Part shown: piece after piece, positions 44,339 to 53,352 of the stretch
How positions within the stretch are numbered: position 1 is the first letter of the stretch
Layout: every line of letters starts with the position of its first letter
Assembly: GCA_027487485.1 (NCBI GenBank)
Contig: JAIYDN010000067.1
Coordinates: 124,001-188,000 of the forward strand
Reading direction: 5' to 3'
DNA length: 64,000 nucleotides
Source of the DNA: Planctomycetaceae bacterium
GTDB lineage: Bacteria; Planctomycetota; Planctomycetia; Pirellulales; Pirellulaceae
Notes under the pieces: model-generated
Database searches by the model: none
The model's input: the letters and a program-made list of their open reading frames with translations, nothing else
What the model was told of the DNA's origin: nothing
Program-made: the position numbers and the translations under genes

Positions 44339-44340
44339 GC

Positions 44341-46323
44341 ATGCAAGTTCTTTCTCTGATCCGTTCCAGATTTGCAGATGTTCTCGCAACTTGGATCGAC
44401 GATCCCGCTTTGCTTTCCGCGACGCTCGAACGGATTGTGCCGTCGCGTGAAACTCATTTGGCGGATTATCAGGCCAACGTAGCGATGCCCCTTCAAAAGA
44501 AGTTGGGTAAGCCACCACTAGCTATCGCCGAAGAGCTGGTTGCGGGAGTGAAGCTTAGCGATATTTGCTCGTCGGTGACGATCGCGGGTCAAGGGTATGT
44601 CAATCTAAGGCTCTCGCCGGAATGGCTCAGCGATCGTCTCTCCGAAGCACTCTCCGATCCTGATCGCCTTGCGGTTAGCTTGGCTGCAACCCCCAAGACA
44701 TACGTTGTGGACTTTTCTTCGCCGAACGTCGCCAAGCCGATGCACGTCGGGCATGTGCGTTCTACCGTCATTGGCGACGCGATCAACAAGATTCTTCGCT
44801 TCCTGGGGCATCGTGTTCATTCCGACAACCATTTGGGTGATTGGGGCACTCAGTTTGGGATGATCATTTATGGGTACAAGCACTTTCGGAACCAAGAAGC
44901 ATTCGATCAAGCCCCGGTCGCTGAACTTGGCCGACTGTATCGGCTGATTCAACAAACCATCAGCTATCAAGACACGGTTGCTAATGTTCCCAAGCTGGAA
45001 GCGAACATTATCAAAGCAGAACAAAAGGCGAATGATTCGAAGCAAAAGGCAGCTGATGCACCCAAAGATAAAAAGCTTGCGAAAGAAGCAACTAGCGCTC
45101 ATCAGCAATGGCTTGATCTGCAACAGCAGCGGCTTCAAGCCTTAGCCGCGATCGAATCGGCCAGCCACGATGCTGATTTGCTCGAGCGTTCCAAAACACA
45201 CCCTGAGCTCGGACAGCGAGTTCTTCGAGAAACGTCGAAGCTGCATGAAGGAGATTCCGAGAATATCAAATTGTGGGAAGCATTCTTGCCAAGCTGCAAG
45301 GCAGAGATTCATAACGTCTACCGTCGATTGAATGTGCAGTTCGACTTCGAGTACGGCGAGAGCTACTACCATGATCTGCTTCCCATGGTGGTCGAGGACT
45401 TGCTCGCTCGTTCGATGGCCGTTCAAAGTGATGGAGCCATCTGCGTGTTTTTAGACGGATACGAAGCGCCGATGATTGTTCGGAAGCAAGACGGAGCGTT
45501 TCTCTACGCGACCACCGATATCGCAACGGCTGTTTTTCGAGAACGCGAATTCGCTCCTGATGTTTCTCTCTATGTGGTTGATCACCGTCAAAGCGAACAC
45601 TTTCAAAAACTATTCGATGTCCTACGCAAGATTGGCCTAACACACACAGATTTAAAGCACGTCAGTTTTGGAACCGTGTTAGGTGATGATGGCAAACCCT
45701 TCAAAACCAGATCTGGAACCATCGTTGGGTTGGAATCACTGCTAGATGAAGCGGTGGAACGAGCCATGCAAGTGGTTTGCGATCCTGAACGGCTAAACCG
45801 ATCCGGAACGGACTTCTCCGAGGAAGATCGAAAGAATATCGCCGAAACGGTTGGTATCGGAGCTATCAAGTACGCCGATCTGAGCCATAACCGGACCAGC
45901 AACTACGTGTTCGATATGAACAAGATGGTTCTTATGGAAGGGAACACGGCAGCTTACATCCAGTATTCTTACGCGAGAACGCGAAGCATCATCCGCAAAG
46001 CTCTGGCCGAAGGGATCGCCCAAGCTGATTTGGGGGCTAGGAAATTGGCCTTGGTAGAGGGGCCGGAATTGGCTTTGGGGCTTCAGCTTTTGCGTTTCGA
46101 GGACATGCTGAGTCAATCGATGAGTGACTATTTGCCGAACATGGTGACGGAATATCTGTTCGAGACGGCAAAACTGTTCTCTAGCTTCTATGAACAATGC
46201 CCTGTTCTTAAGGCGGATTCGCCCGATGTCGTGCTTGCTCGACTAAGATTAACGGAACTTACCGGATTGACGCTCAAGAAGGGTCTTGAGTTGCTAGGTA
46301 TTGGGACTGTTGAACGAATGTAG
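44341..46323 (+). CDS. argS: Arginyl-tRNA synthetase with an inserted coiled coil
   Basis: This class I synthetase of 660 residues charges tRNA-Arg. The N-terminal additional domain is at about 1-105. The HIGH-type motif is FSSPNVAKPMHVGHVRST and the catalytic core continues to about 470 (KTRSGTIVGLESLLDEAVER). The DALR anticodon domain ends the protein (SQSMSDYLPNMVTEYLFETA). An insertion of about 75 residues at about 215-290 (IIKAEQKANDSKQKAADAPK, then a Gln-rich helix) is absent from typical ~570-residue ArgS and looks like a helical hairpin. Whether it affects tRNA recognition is unknown. Confidence 0.95.
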   Translation: MQVLSLIRSRFADVLATWIDDPALLSATLERIVPSRETHLADYQANVAMPLQKKLGKPPLAIAEELVAGVKLSDICSSVTIAGQGYVNLRLSPEWLSDRLSEALSDPDRLAVSLAATPKTYVVDFSSPNVAKPMHVGHVRSTVIGDAINKILRFLGHRVHSDNHLGDWGTQFGMIIYGYKHFRNQEAFDQAPVAELGRLYRLIQQTISYQDTVANVPKLEANIIKAEQKANDSKQKAADAPKDKKLAKEATSAHQQWLDLQQQRLQALAAIESASHDADLLERSKTHPELGQRVLRETSKLHEGDSENIKLWEAFLPSCKAEIHNVYRRLNVQFDFEYGESYYHDLLPMVVEDLLARSMAVQSDGAICVFLDGYEAPMIVRKQDGAFLYATTDIATAVFREREFAPDVSLYVVDHRQSEHFQKLFDVLRKIGLTHTDLKHVSFGTVLGDDGKPFKTRSGTIVGLESLLDEAVERAMQVVCDPERLNRSGTDFSEEDRKNIAETVGIGAIKYADLSHNRTSNYVFDMNKMVLMEGNTAAYIQYSYARTRSIIRKALAEGIAQADLGARKLALVEGPELALGLQLLRFEDMLSQSMSDYLPNMVTEYLFETAKLFSSFYEQCPVLKADSPDVVLARLRLTELTGLTLKKGLELLGIGTVERM

Positions 46324-46332
46324 TTTTTCGGA

Positions 46333-47193
46333 ATGTCTAGCGACTCAAAATCCGTTCCCCCCATGCAGTATTTTGGGCCGACCGATGTTTTCGGCTTTGG
46401 CCAGTTGCGAGACGTTTGGCGGTCGCGAGAGTTGCTGTACAGCTTTTTCCTTCGCGATCTCTTAATTCGGTATCGCCAAGTGTTGATCGGGGTACTGTGG
46501 GTTCTTCTGCAGCCTCTGATCGGGGTTGGAATCTTCATGGGCCTGTTCTTTGTCCTGGAGACCAATGCGACCAGTCCGAACGTCGCCTATGCTCCAGTCG
46601 TATTGACGGGCATGCTGTGCTGGCAGCTAGTGTCCAATAGCTTTCGAGATGCGACCGGGTCCCTTGTCAATTATCGGCACGTGGTCACCAAAATATACTT
46701 CCCGAGATTGCTGTTGCCGTTGGCGAGTTTGCTTTGTGCGAGCTTCGATTTTGCCATGGGATCGTTGCTGATTCCCATCGTGTGTTGGTTCTCCCAAACG
46801 CCTATCGTTTGGAGCACTGCTTGGCTTGCAATACCGATTGTCTTGTGGTTGATTCTGTTTTGTGCGGGCTGCATCGCCTGGCTGTCTTCGCTAAACGCTC
46901 ATTATCGTGATGTTGGATATGCCTTGCCGTTTGCTTTGCAATTGGGCATGTTTGTTTCTCCCGTCGTTTACGACATCCATCGTTTGCAGCATGTGTTGAC
47001 CTCGCGATGGGTATGGTTGTATGAAGCCAATCCCATCGCAACCTGCATCGGATTGCTGCGTTGGGCGTTGATCGGGACCGCGATGCCTACGGCAGCAGGG
47101 ATGGGATGCGCCTTGGTAATTACCGTGGTCGTATGTATTAGCGGATTGGCTTGGTTCCAACGCGCCGACCAGCAACTGGCAGACAGGATTTGA
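46333..47193 (+). CDS. Polysaccharide ABC exporter permease (Wzm-like)
   Basis: This 286-residue ABC-2 type permease has six membrane helices. The N-terminal amphipathic motif is RELLYSFFLRDLLIRYRQ, and LIGVLWVLLQPLIGVGIFMG is characteristic of Wzm/TagG permeases. It exports O-antigen, capsule or another lipid-linked glycan together with the following ATPase gene. The stop is two bases before the ATG of the ATPase gene. It follows argS by nine bases, so the whole series 43137-48584 may be one transcript. Confidence 0.9.
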   Translation: MSSDSKSVPPMQYFGPTDVFGFGQLRDVWRSRELLYSFFLRDLLIRYRQVLIGVLWVLLQPLIGVGIFMGLFFVLETNATSPNVAYAPVVLTGMLCWQLVSNSFRDATGSLVNYRHVVTKIYFPRLLLPLASLLCASFDFAMGSLLIPIVCWFSQTPIVWSTAWLAIPIVLWLILFCAGCIAWLSSLNAHYRDVGYALPFALQLGMFVSPVVYDIHRLQHVLTSRWVWLYEANPIATCIGLLRWALIGTAMPTAAGMGCALVITVVVCISGLAWFQRADQQLADRI

Positions 47194-47195
47194 TC

Positions 47196-48584
47196 ATGAA
47201 TCTTGACGCTATTCATCTCGAACACGTTAGCAAACGATTTCGTCTGGGTGCTGCTCATGACTATGGCCGACTGACTGAAGCCGTCGCGGCAAAAGTACGG
47301 GGGCTCTTTGCCAGAAAGCGAACCAACAAGCAAGCAGAAGCCATCGGATCGACAACTCCGGGGCACAATCTTGTTCACATGGTCGCGGGCCAACCCAGTA
47401 CCGTCGCAGGACAAATGGAGGACGATTGGTTTTGGGCTTTGCGGGATGTCAACTTGACGGTCAAAACCGGAGAGATTGTTGGCTTAGTGGGGCGCAACGG
47501 AGCGGGCAAAAGCACTCTACTGAAAATCCTGTCCCGAATCGTTTCGCCCACGGAGGGACGTGTGGGAGTACGAGGCCGAGTGGGTAGTCTGTTGGAAGTG
47601 GGGACTGGGTTTCATCCCGAGCTTACTGGTCGTGAAAATGTGTTTCTGAATGGGGCAATACTTGGCATGTCCCGAGCCGACATTCGTCGAAGATTTGACG
47701 AGATCGTTGCTTTCGCCGAAATCGATTCCTTTTTGGATACACCGGTGAAACGCTATTCGAGCGGAATGGCCGTTCGCTTGGCCTTTGCCGTGGCGGCTCA
47801 TTTGGAACCGGACGTATTGATTATCGACGAAGTACTGAGTGTGGGGGATCAAGCTTTTCAACGCAAGTGTTTGGGAAAGGCAAGTCAGCTGGGGGATCAA
47901 GGACGAACGATCCTTTTGGTTTCGCATAACCTTTCCGCAGTGGCCAATTTCTGCCGCAGGGCGATCCTGATGCAGAATGGATGTGTGATTGCAGATGGTC
48001 AGCCAGACTTCATTATCGATCGCTATTTGATGGACTCCAACGCAGGTGCTGGCGAAGTCATCTGGGCCGACGACGCAACAGCACCTCGCACTTCGGGAAT
48101 TCGATTGCGATCGGTGGCAGCTCGAGGTAACGGGACATCTCAGCCGTGTGGCGAGCTGGATATCGATCAACCGATTGAGATCACGGTGGACTACGAAGTG
48201 CTTCAGCCGCAAGAGAAGGTGAGCATTCAGATTCAGCTCAAGGATGAAACAGGAACGTTTGTGCTTTGGTCAGCGAACGCACCGTCCATGAACTCAGGCC
48301 ATGATCCCTGGTTTGGTCAAACGCACCAGCCTGGTATGTATCGTTCGCGATGTCGCTTGCCGGCGAATTTCTTAAACGACACGCGATACTTTGTTAGTGT
48401 TTTGATCGGCGAAAGTATCGGTGCTCCGGCTCTGCGTCAAGACTCGGCCTTGTCCTTCTTGGTGCACGACACCGGCGCGATGCGACGCGAGTTCACTGGT
48501 TCTTGGGTTGGGCCCGTGATTCGACCAAGGTTAGATTGGTGCACGACCCAAATCCCTTCGAGACTTGATTCAAGTGGACTGTAA
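47196..48584 (+). CDS. Polysaccharide ABC exporter ATPase (Wzt-like)
   Basis: The 462-residue protein has a nucleotide-binding domain at about 5-280: Walker A LVGRNGAGKSTLLKIL, signature YSSGMAVRLAFAVA, Walker B VLIIDEVLSVGD and SHN for the switch His. An insertion after KRFRLG lengthens the first strand. The C-terminal ~160 residues (ITVDYEVLQPQEKVSIQIQL, LPANFLNDTRYFVSV) are a Wzt-type carbohydrate-binding beta-sandwich that selects the glycan terminus. The pair suggests export of a surface polysaccharide whose synthesis genes lie elsewhere. Confidence 0.92.
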   Translation: MNLDAIHLEHVSKRFRLGAAHDYGRLTEAVAAKVRGLFARKRTNKQAEAIGSTTPGHNLVHMVAGQPSTVAGQMEDDWFWALRDVNLTVKTGEIVGLVGRNGAGKSTLLKILSRIVSPTEGRVGVRGRVGSLLEVGTGFHPELTGRENVFLNGAILGMSRADIRRRFDEIVAFAEIDSFLDTPVKRYSSGMAVRLAFAVAAHLEPDVLIIDEVLSVGDQAFQRKCLGKASQLGDQGRTILLVSHNLSAVANFCRRAILMQNGCVIADGQPDFIIDRYLMDSNAGAGEVIWADDATAPRTSGIRLRSVAARGNGTSQPCGELDIDQPIEITVDYEVLQPQEKVSIQIQLKDETGTFVLWSANAPSMNSGHDPWFGQTHQPGMYRSRCRLPANFLNDTRYFVSVLIGESIGAPALRQDSALSFLVHDTGAMRREFTGSWVGPVIRPRLDWCTTQIPSRLDSSGL

Positions 48585-48607
48585 GTCTTGGGGGTGGAGT
48601 TACTTTC

Positions 48608-48725
48608 AAACCCAAACTTCAACCTAAACCTTAACTTTAACCTAAACCTTAACACAGTACTCGAATCAAAACACAGTGCGAAACCCCTCACCCCCAGCCC
48701 CTCTCCCTAAGAGGGGCGAGGGGAG
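48608..48725. repeat. AACCTAAACCTTAAC repeats and a GC-rich hairpin
   Basis: Near-tandem copies of AACCTAAACCTTAAC lie at 48620-48655, followed by CCCCTC/GAGGGG pairing in 48695-48722. The second part, GGGGCGAGGGGAGCAAAG, recurs at 53475-53500. They fill the gap between the ABC ATPase gene and the convergent kinase-like gene. The hairpin could terminate transcription. Confidence 0.5.
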
Positions 48726-48744
48726 CAAAGTCATAAGATGAAGC

Positions 48745-50367
48745 TCAGGAGCCGACTTGAAGTTCGTCGATTTTCTTCTGAGCTTCTTCAACGATGGGCT
48801 GTACTTCTTTGTTCAGTCGATAAAGGTTGACGATCCCTTCCCAAATTTGTTTGGCGCCTACCGTGTTTCCATCGCGATACAGTTTCTCCGCTTGCTCCAG
48901 CTTGCGTTTCAACAACAAGCGAAGTTCTTCCGCGTTGGGTGGCTTGGCTTCGATCTCTTCAATTCTTTTCCTCGCAAGATTGACGAACGCTCGTTCGTTT
49001 TCTTCGTCCTTGAGCAAATTCACAATTCCCTTGTAAAGTTCTAAGGCGGTGATTCGATCTTCAAACGACTCGAACTTGCGAGCTTCTGCGTACTTTCGTT
49101 CCCCTTCACTGGTTGGTTCCAATCCGAAGCGCTTATGTTTTTGAATGCGAGCCTCGGCCAGTTCCATCTCGGCTTCCATTTCGATGTCCTCTAGTTGTGA
49201 CAATGCCCACTTCCCGTTCTTTCCCTCTGGAAATCGATCGGCAAGTTCTTGGAGGTATTTGTTGGGAGCACCTTTGATACCGTCTGCTTCATGACGAGCC
49301 ATCAGCGTTTCGGCTTTCGTTCGAAGTGCCGATTCGCTTAGAGGCCATGCCAAATAGGAAATGAGTGCGATTGCTGCAACAAGGATTGCGAGCAAGAACC
49401 AAGGTCTTTCTAAAAGTCCCGTGGGATCGCCCCCATCTTCATTCTGATGCTTTTTCTTTTTTGTCTTTTTGTGCCCGAGGGCCTTTTCGGCTTCTGCTCG
49501 ATTGGTATTCAATTGCAAAGGACTGAACCCAGAGGTTGCATGCTGAGCGACCCCGATCCCTTCGCTAGCGCGGCGCTGAGCTTCATGCAGGGCCATCACC
49601 GTTGCATTTGCGGAGAATGGTCGTTTGATGCTTTCCTTGCTGAGCAATTGTTCTACGATCGAACTGAGCCAAACAGGGCAATCAAAGACGATGGTCGCAA
49701 CGGGAGGAGCGACCGTTTCCGCGACCGCTTTACGCATCGCCAGTGCATTTGCGGCTTGGAAAGGCGCTTGACCGGTGATCGCGTGATACATGACTGCCCC
49801 CACGGAATACAAATCGGAGGCGGCGTCGATCATCGGTTTTTCCGAGATCGTCTCGGGAGCACAGTAAGCCAGTTGCTCTGCCGTCAGCGGTGCGGACGCC
49901 CCGGTACCTCGTCGAAAATCAGATAGCTTTACCTTGGTGCCATCGGTTGAAACAATGACTTTGTCAGGACGAATCCGACCGTGGATCCAACCCGCTTGAT
50001 GGGCTACGTTGAGTGCTTCGCATAGCTGAAGACCAAGATCCAGAACCAGTTCCCAAGGGAGGCGTTCCTTACGTTTCAAAGTCCCCAAGAGCGAGTCGCC
50101 ATCTGCCAGTTCGTAAACGAGGTAAGCATCCTTGGCGTCAAATCCACCTCCGTAGCAACGTACGATGTTGGGGTGCCTAAGCGTCTTCAGGCTTTCCATC
50201 TGCTGAGCGAACTCTTCTTTGGCCTCGGGCGTCATCCCCATGGGTTGCGAAAAAACCCTGACTGCAACTTGAGCCTTTTGTTGAATGTGGACAGCGCGAA
50301 ACAAGTTCGAGCCACGATCTCCTAGTGGAGATTCCAATGCCAGAGGGCCGATGCGAGAGCGCGTCAC
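48745..50367 (-). CDS. Membrane-anchored kinase-like protein (probable pseudokinase)
   Basis: This 540-residue protein has a Hanks-type kinase fold at about 5-275. Key residues are replaced: the VAIK lysine reads VAVRVF, the HRD loop reads HGRIRPDKVIV (no catalytic Asp) and DFG reads DFRRG. Surrounding motifs such as YLVYELADGDSL, APETISEKPMIDAASDLYSV and RPFSANATVM remain. One membrane helix at about 322-342 (WFLLAILVAAIALISYLAWP) is followed by a TPR-like helical periplasmic domain. The GTG at 50367 lies one base after the TGA of the nucleoside hydrolase gene, with AAGGGG upstream. It is likely a non-catalytic scaffold. Confidence 0.8.
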   Translation of the reverse strand: MTRSRIGPLALESPLGDRGSNLFRAVHIQQKAQVAVRVFSQPMGMTPEAKEEFAQQMESLKTLRHPNIVRCYGGGFDAKDAYLVYELADGDSLLGTLKRKERLPWELVLDLGLQLCEALNVAHQAGWIHGRIRPDKVIVSTDGTKVKLSDFRRGTGASAPLTAEQLAYCAPETISEKPMIDAASDLYSVGAVMYHAITGQAPFQAANALAMRKAVAETVAPPVATIVFDCPVWLSSIVEQLLSKESIKRPFSANATVMALHEAQRRASEGIGVAQHATSGFSPLQLNTNRAEAEKALGHKKTKKKKHQNEDGGDPTGLLERPWFLLAILVAAIALISYLAWPLSESALRTKAETLMARHEADGIKGAPNKYLQELADRFPEGKNGKWALSQLEDIEMEAEMELAEARIQKHKRFGLEPTSEGERKYAEARKFESFEDRITALELYKGIVNLLKDEENERAFVNLARKRIEEIEAKPPNAEELRLLLKRKLEQAEKLYRDGNTVGAKQIWEGIVNLYRLNKEVQPIVEEAQKKIDELQVGS

Positions 50368-50368
50368 T

Positions 50369-51322
50369 TCATGATACCCCTTCCGTACTTTGCCCTGCGA
50401 ACTTGAGTCCGTTGTAAACACAATGACGGACTGCCTCCACATCAACTCCTGTTACGATTTCGATATCTCGTCGAGTGGACGAGAAGGGGCGACGGTCAAC
50501 GATCGTTGCTCCGCGGGTAAGTTCACCAAGTTCTTCTACCTCCACGGAGAATTGGTCGGTTGTGAACAAGGAAGGCTCAAGCAAGTATACGACTCCGATG
50601 GCTGCTTGAAGGGTAATGGATTCTTGGGCCAAACTTTGGCGGTGCGTTCGGAAAAAATGAGGCAACATGCCATGCAGCAAGGCGCCTGCCCGCGTAAACT
50701 TGGGAGGCAACAGACTCATCAGATTCAAGTCGAAGGTAACTTGTCGGGTTACTTCTAATGGCAGCATCGATTTGGTGGTTGCAGATCGAAGAACGGTCGA
50801 AGCGCTCGAAGGGTCAAAATGCATGTTGAATTCTGCTGCGGCGGTCACGTCCCCGACGCAATCGGTCGCTCCGCCCACGATCACAATTTTGTCCACCGAT
50901 TCAATGATGCTGGGATCTCGAAGAAACGCGCGAGCGATCCCGGTCAATGGTCCTAAGCACAACACGGTCGTCCGTTCGGGCGCGGATCGCAACCGGTCTG
51001 CGATCAGTTTGTCGCTAGACATGATGTGAGTTCGATTGACTGGAGTCAGGCCGAGATTCCCGAGTCCGTCTTCCCCGTGCAGAAAGCGGCTGTCCGACAC
51101 GGGCGCATCCTCTGGATCGGCCCCTGCGCCCAGCCGAGGATGCCTGGGTGGATCTAGTTTCTCCAAAAGGCCAAGAATATTTTGAGTCGTCCGTTCGGAC
51201 TCGACACTACCAGAGCACGAGGTAACAGCAACAACTTCCAGCCGCGGATCAAAGAGAGCCATGATTAACGCGACGGCATCGTCAATTCCTGGATCACAAT
51301 CAATAATGACTTTTCGTGGCAT
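50369..51322 (-). CDS. IU-type nucleoside hydrolase
   Basis: This 317-residue protein of the ribonucleoside hydrolase family cleaves the N-glycosidic bond of nucleosides. The N-terminal calcium-binding motif DCDPGIDDAVALIMAL is intact. Further marks are HGEDGLGNLGL, KIVIVGGATDCVGDVTAAAEFN (active-site Asn/Glu region) and LPLEVTRQVTF. It salvages nucleosides to ribose and base. The ATG at 51322 begins MPRKVIIDCDPG. It is translationally adjacent to the kinase-like gene, an odd pairing. Confidence 0.92.
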   Translation of the reverse strand: MPRKVIIDCDPGIDDAVALIMALFDPRLEVVAVTSCSGSVESERTTQNILGLLEKLDPPRHPRLGAGADPEDAPVSDSRFLHGEDGLGNLGLTPVNRTHIMSSDKLIADRLRSAPERTTVLCLGPLTGIARAFLRDPSIIESVDKIVIVGGATDCVGDVTAAAEFNMHFDPSSASTVLRSATTKSMLPLEVTRQVTFDLNLMSLLPPKFTRAGALLHGMLPHFFRTHRQSLAQESITLQAAIGVVYLLEPSLFTTDQFSVEVEELGELTRGATIVDRRPFSSTRRDIEIVTGVDVEAVRHCVYNGLKFAGQSTEGVS

Positions 51323-51603
51323 GCTAGACAAACAACTTGGAAAGGAGTCAACTCAAGGTAATGATTAGTCAACAGTATTGATCCCGCGAATCAATCGATG
51401 TCGTATCTAAGAAGAAAAAACGCCAGCGGTTTTAGGAAGGATAGGAACTTGCCGATTGCCGCATGCAGCATACGGTTCACGCCAGGTCTGCATACGGGGT
51501 GCAGGCACTGCTTTACCTCATAAAATCGTCATCTCAATAGATCTATGTTTTAAATGACAAACTCCTCGTTTGCTAGCCGCGTACCCTACAACCCACGTTA
51601 AAC

Positions 51604-52629
51604 ATGCTCGAAGAACACCTGAAAACCGCCCAAAACGGTATAGATCTTACCGTCGACCAGATGCAGCAGGCCATTTTATGGATGTTGTCCGGTCAAGTTT
51701 CGGACCAGCAGATATCGGATTTGCTGGTCGCCTTGGCGGCCAAGGGAGAATCGGTTTCCGAGCTGGTCGGTGCAGCTCGAGCGTTAAGGTTGATGATGTC
51801 TCCCATTCGAACTGAGCGAGAGGGATTGCTGGACACCTGCGGAACCGGGGGGGACGGTGCCAAGACTTTTAACATTTCGACCGCCGTCGCGTTCGTGGCA
51901 GCGGCTGCGGGAGCGAATGTGGCCAAGCATGGAAACAAAAAAGTGACCAGTGCCACTGGGTCGGCAGACGTCTTGAGTGAATTGGGAGTCAAGATCGATG
52001 CAACGCGCGATGTGGTCGAAGCCTGCATGAACCAGCTTGGAATTTGTTTTTGCTTTGCACCCTTGCTTCATCCTGCCATGAAACATGTTGGAACAGTTCG
52101 GCGAAGTCTATCGATCCCGACGTTGTTTAATTACTTAGGGCCGCTTTGTAATCCTGCGGGTGCCAAGTACCAAATTATTGGGGTCGGCAAGAAAGACCTG
52201 CAAGCCAAGATCGCGGCCACTTTGCTGCAGTTACCCATCGAAGCGGCGATCGTCGTACGAGGTGAAGATGGGCTGGATGAAGTGACGTTGTCGGCAGATA
52301 CTTCCGTTTTGCATATTCAGCAAAAAATGTTGACTCAGACGACTTGGACACCAGAGTCGTTCGGATTGTCGAAAATCAACTCTGACGACCTGGTCGTTGA
52401 TGGACCTGCCCAGAGCGCCCAGGTCATCCTGAATATTCTCAAGGGGGAGTCAGGTCCACCGCGAGACATCGTTCTGGCCAACGCGGCAGCCGCACTTTGG
52501 GTGGCCGGGATCACTCATTCCTTGATGGACGGAGTCTCGCGTGCAGAGAAAGCAATTGAGTCCGGGGCAGCCATGCAAATCTTGCAAGAATTGAGAACGA
52601 AGTCCAACGCTTCTCTTCCGGCCGGTTAA
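51604..52629 (+). CDS. trpD: Anthranilate phosphoribosyltransferase
   Basis: TrpD transfers phosphoribose from PRPP to anthranilate in tryptophan synthesis. The 341-residue protein has a helical N-terminal domain and the PRPP and Mg sites DTCGTGGDGAKTFNIST and AKHGNKKVTSATGSADVLSE. The anthranilate-site region SLSIPTLFNYLGPLCNPAG is followed by EDGLDEVTLSADT. The ATG at 51604 gives a full-length protein. No other trp gene is near. The upstream 270-base gap holds no recognisable leader or attenuator. Confidence 0.95.
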   Translation: MLEEHLKTAQNGIDLTVDQMQQAILWMLSGQVSDQQISDLLVALAAKGESVSELVGAARALRLMMSPIRTEREGLLDTCGTGGDGAKTFNISTAVAFVAAAAGANVAKHGNKKVTSATGSADVLSELGVKIDATRDVVEACMNQLGICFCFAPLLHPAMKHVGTVRRSLSIPTLFNYLGPLCNPAGAKYQIIGVGKKDLQAKIAATLLQLPIEAAIVVRGEDGLDEVTLSADTSVLHIQQKMLTQTTWTPESFGLSKINSDDLVVDGPAQSAQVILNILKGESGPPRDIVLANAAAALWVAGITHSLMDGVSRAEKAIESGAAMQILQELRTKSNASLPAG

Positions 52630-52656
52630 GCGATTTCTAGACCGAAGCCAAGAGAG

Positions 52657-52721
52657 TCATCACAGTGTCAGCAACTTGGCAATCACTGTGTCAGCAATTT
52701 AATCATCACTGTGTCATTGCT
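52657..52721. repeat. Triplicated ATCACTGTGTCA motif
   Basis: Three near copies, ATCACAGTGTCAGCAA, ATCACTGTGTCAGCAA and ATCACTGTGTCATTGC, lie 26 and 24 bases apart between the convergent trpD and receiver genes. The last copy overlaps the stop of the receiver gene. Confidence 0.7.
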
Positions 52722-53151
52722 GGTAGGCTCGCGATGGAGAATACATACTGCTTGATCTTTCTTCCAACAGGAAGGTTAGATCGTGAATGCTAAATGGTTT
52801 GGAAATGATTTCAGCGATGTTCAGCTCCGATTTTAATTGGTCTTGGTCGAGCGTGTCTTCTTTTGCCACCATGAGGACGAGTTGGATCGCCATTTGCTTC
52901 AAGTCGGTTCGAATTCGCGTGCACAATTCAATTCCAGGAATGCCGGGCAAATCCAGCGTGGTGATGAGAAAATCGAATGGATTGGTGCCCAGTCTGCAGA
53001 AGGCTTCATCCCCTCGGTGGACGAGGATGGAAGTGAAACCCGCGCGGCTGAGATTGAATTGGATTAAGTTGCCGAGAACTAAATTCGGTTCGGCAATTAA
53101 TACATATTTTTTTCGGGGTATCACGGGGCTTTGACTCCGACCGAACATCAT
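52714..53151 (-). CDS. Receiver-only protein lacking the phosphoacceptor Asp
   Basis: This 145-residue CheY-like domain comprises KYVLIAEPNLVLGNLIQFNL, NPFDFLITTLDLPGIPGIEL, IQLVLMVAKED and ISKPFSIHDL. In normal receivers the phosphorylated Asp stands four residues before the Pro of the D-x-x-x-P loop. Here that position is Thr (ITTLDLPG, near residue 63), while the Lys of SKPF is kept. The acidic pair at the N-terminus is reduced to AEPN. The protein may work as a non-phosphorylated receiver. No output domain or neighbouring kinase is present. Confidence 0.85.
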   Translation of the reverse strand: MMFGRSQSPVIPRKKYVLIAEPNLVLGNLIQFNLSRAGFTSILVHRGDEAFCRLGTNPFDFLITTLDLPGIPGIELCTRIRTDLKQMAIQLVLMVAKEDTLDQDQLKSELNIAEIISKPFSIHDLTFLLEERSSSMYSPSRAYQQ

Positions 53152-53264
53152 CTCGGAATGGAACTTCGAGTGCCAAATTCATTGGGCCGCATCTGAAAGG
53201 TACGTTGTTTTGGGCCCAGATCAAATTGTTTTCGAAAACAATTCCAATTTGATTTTCGCTTTAT

Positions 53265-53336
53265 TGAGCCGCGGGCGCTAGCCGCGTTGAGAGTCGTGGA
53301 GCTGGAAACGTGGTCGCGGCTAGCGCCTGCGGTTCA
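53265..53336. repeat. GCTAGC hairpin repeat, copy 3
   Basis: This 72-base unit has 22-base arms (left arm core GCGGGCGCTAGCCGCG, right arm core CGCGGCTAGCGCCTGCGG) and a 28-base loop. It is one of two consecutive units in the 53152-53522 gap, which has no gene. Confidence 0.9.
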
Positions 53337-53352
53337 ACGAGGACGACTTTCA

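Noticed and set aside
51332-51603. Possible trp leader or attenuator before trpD
   Set aside because: I find no leader peptide with tandem Trp codons and no terminator-antiterminator pair.
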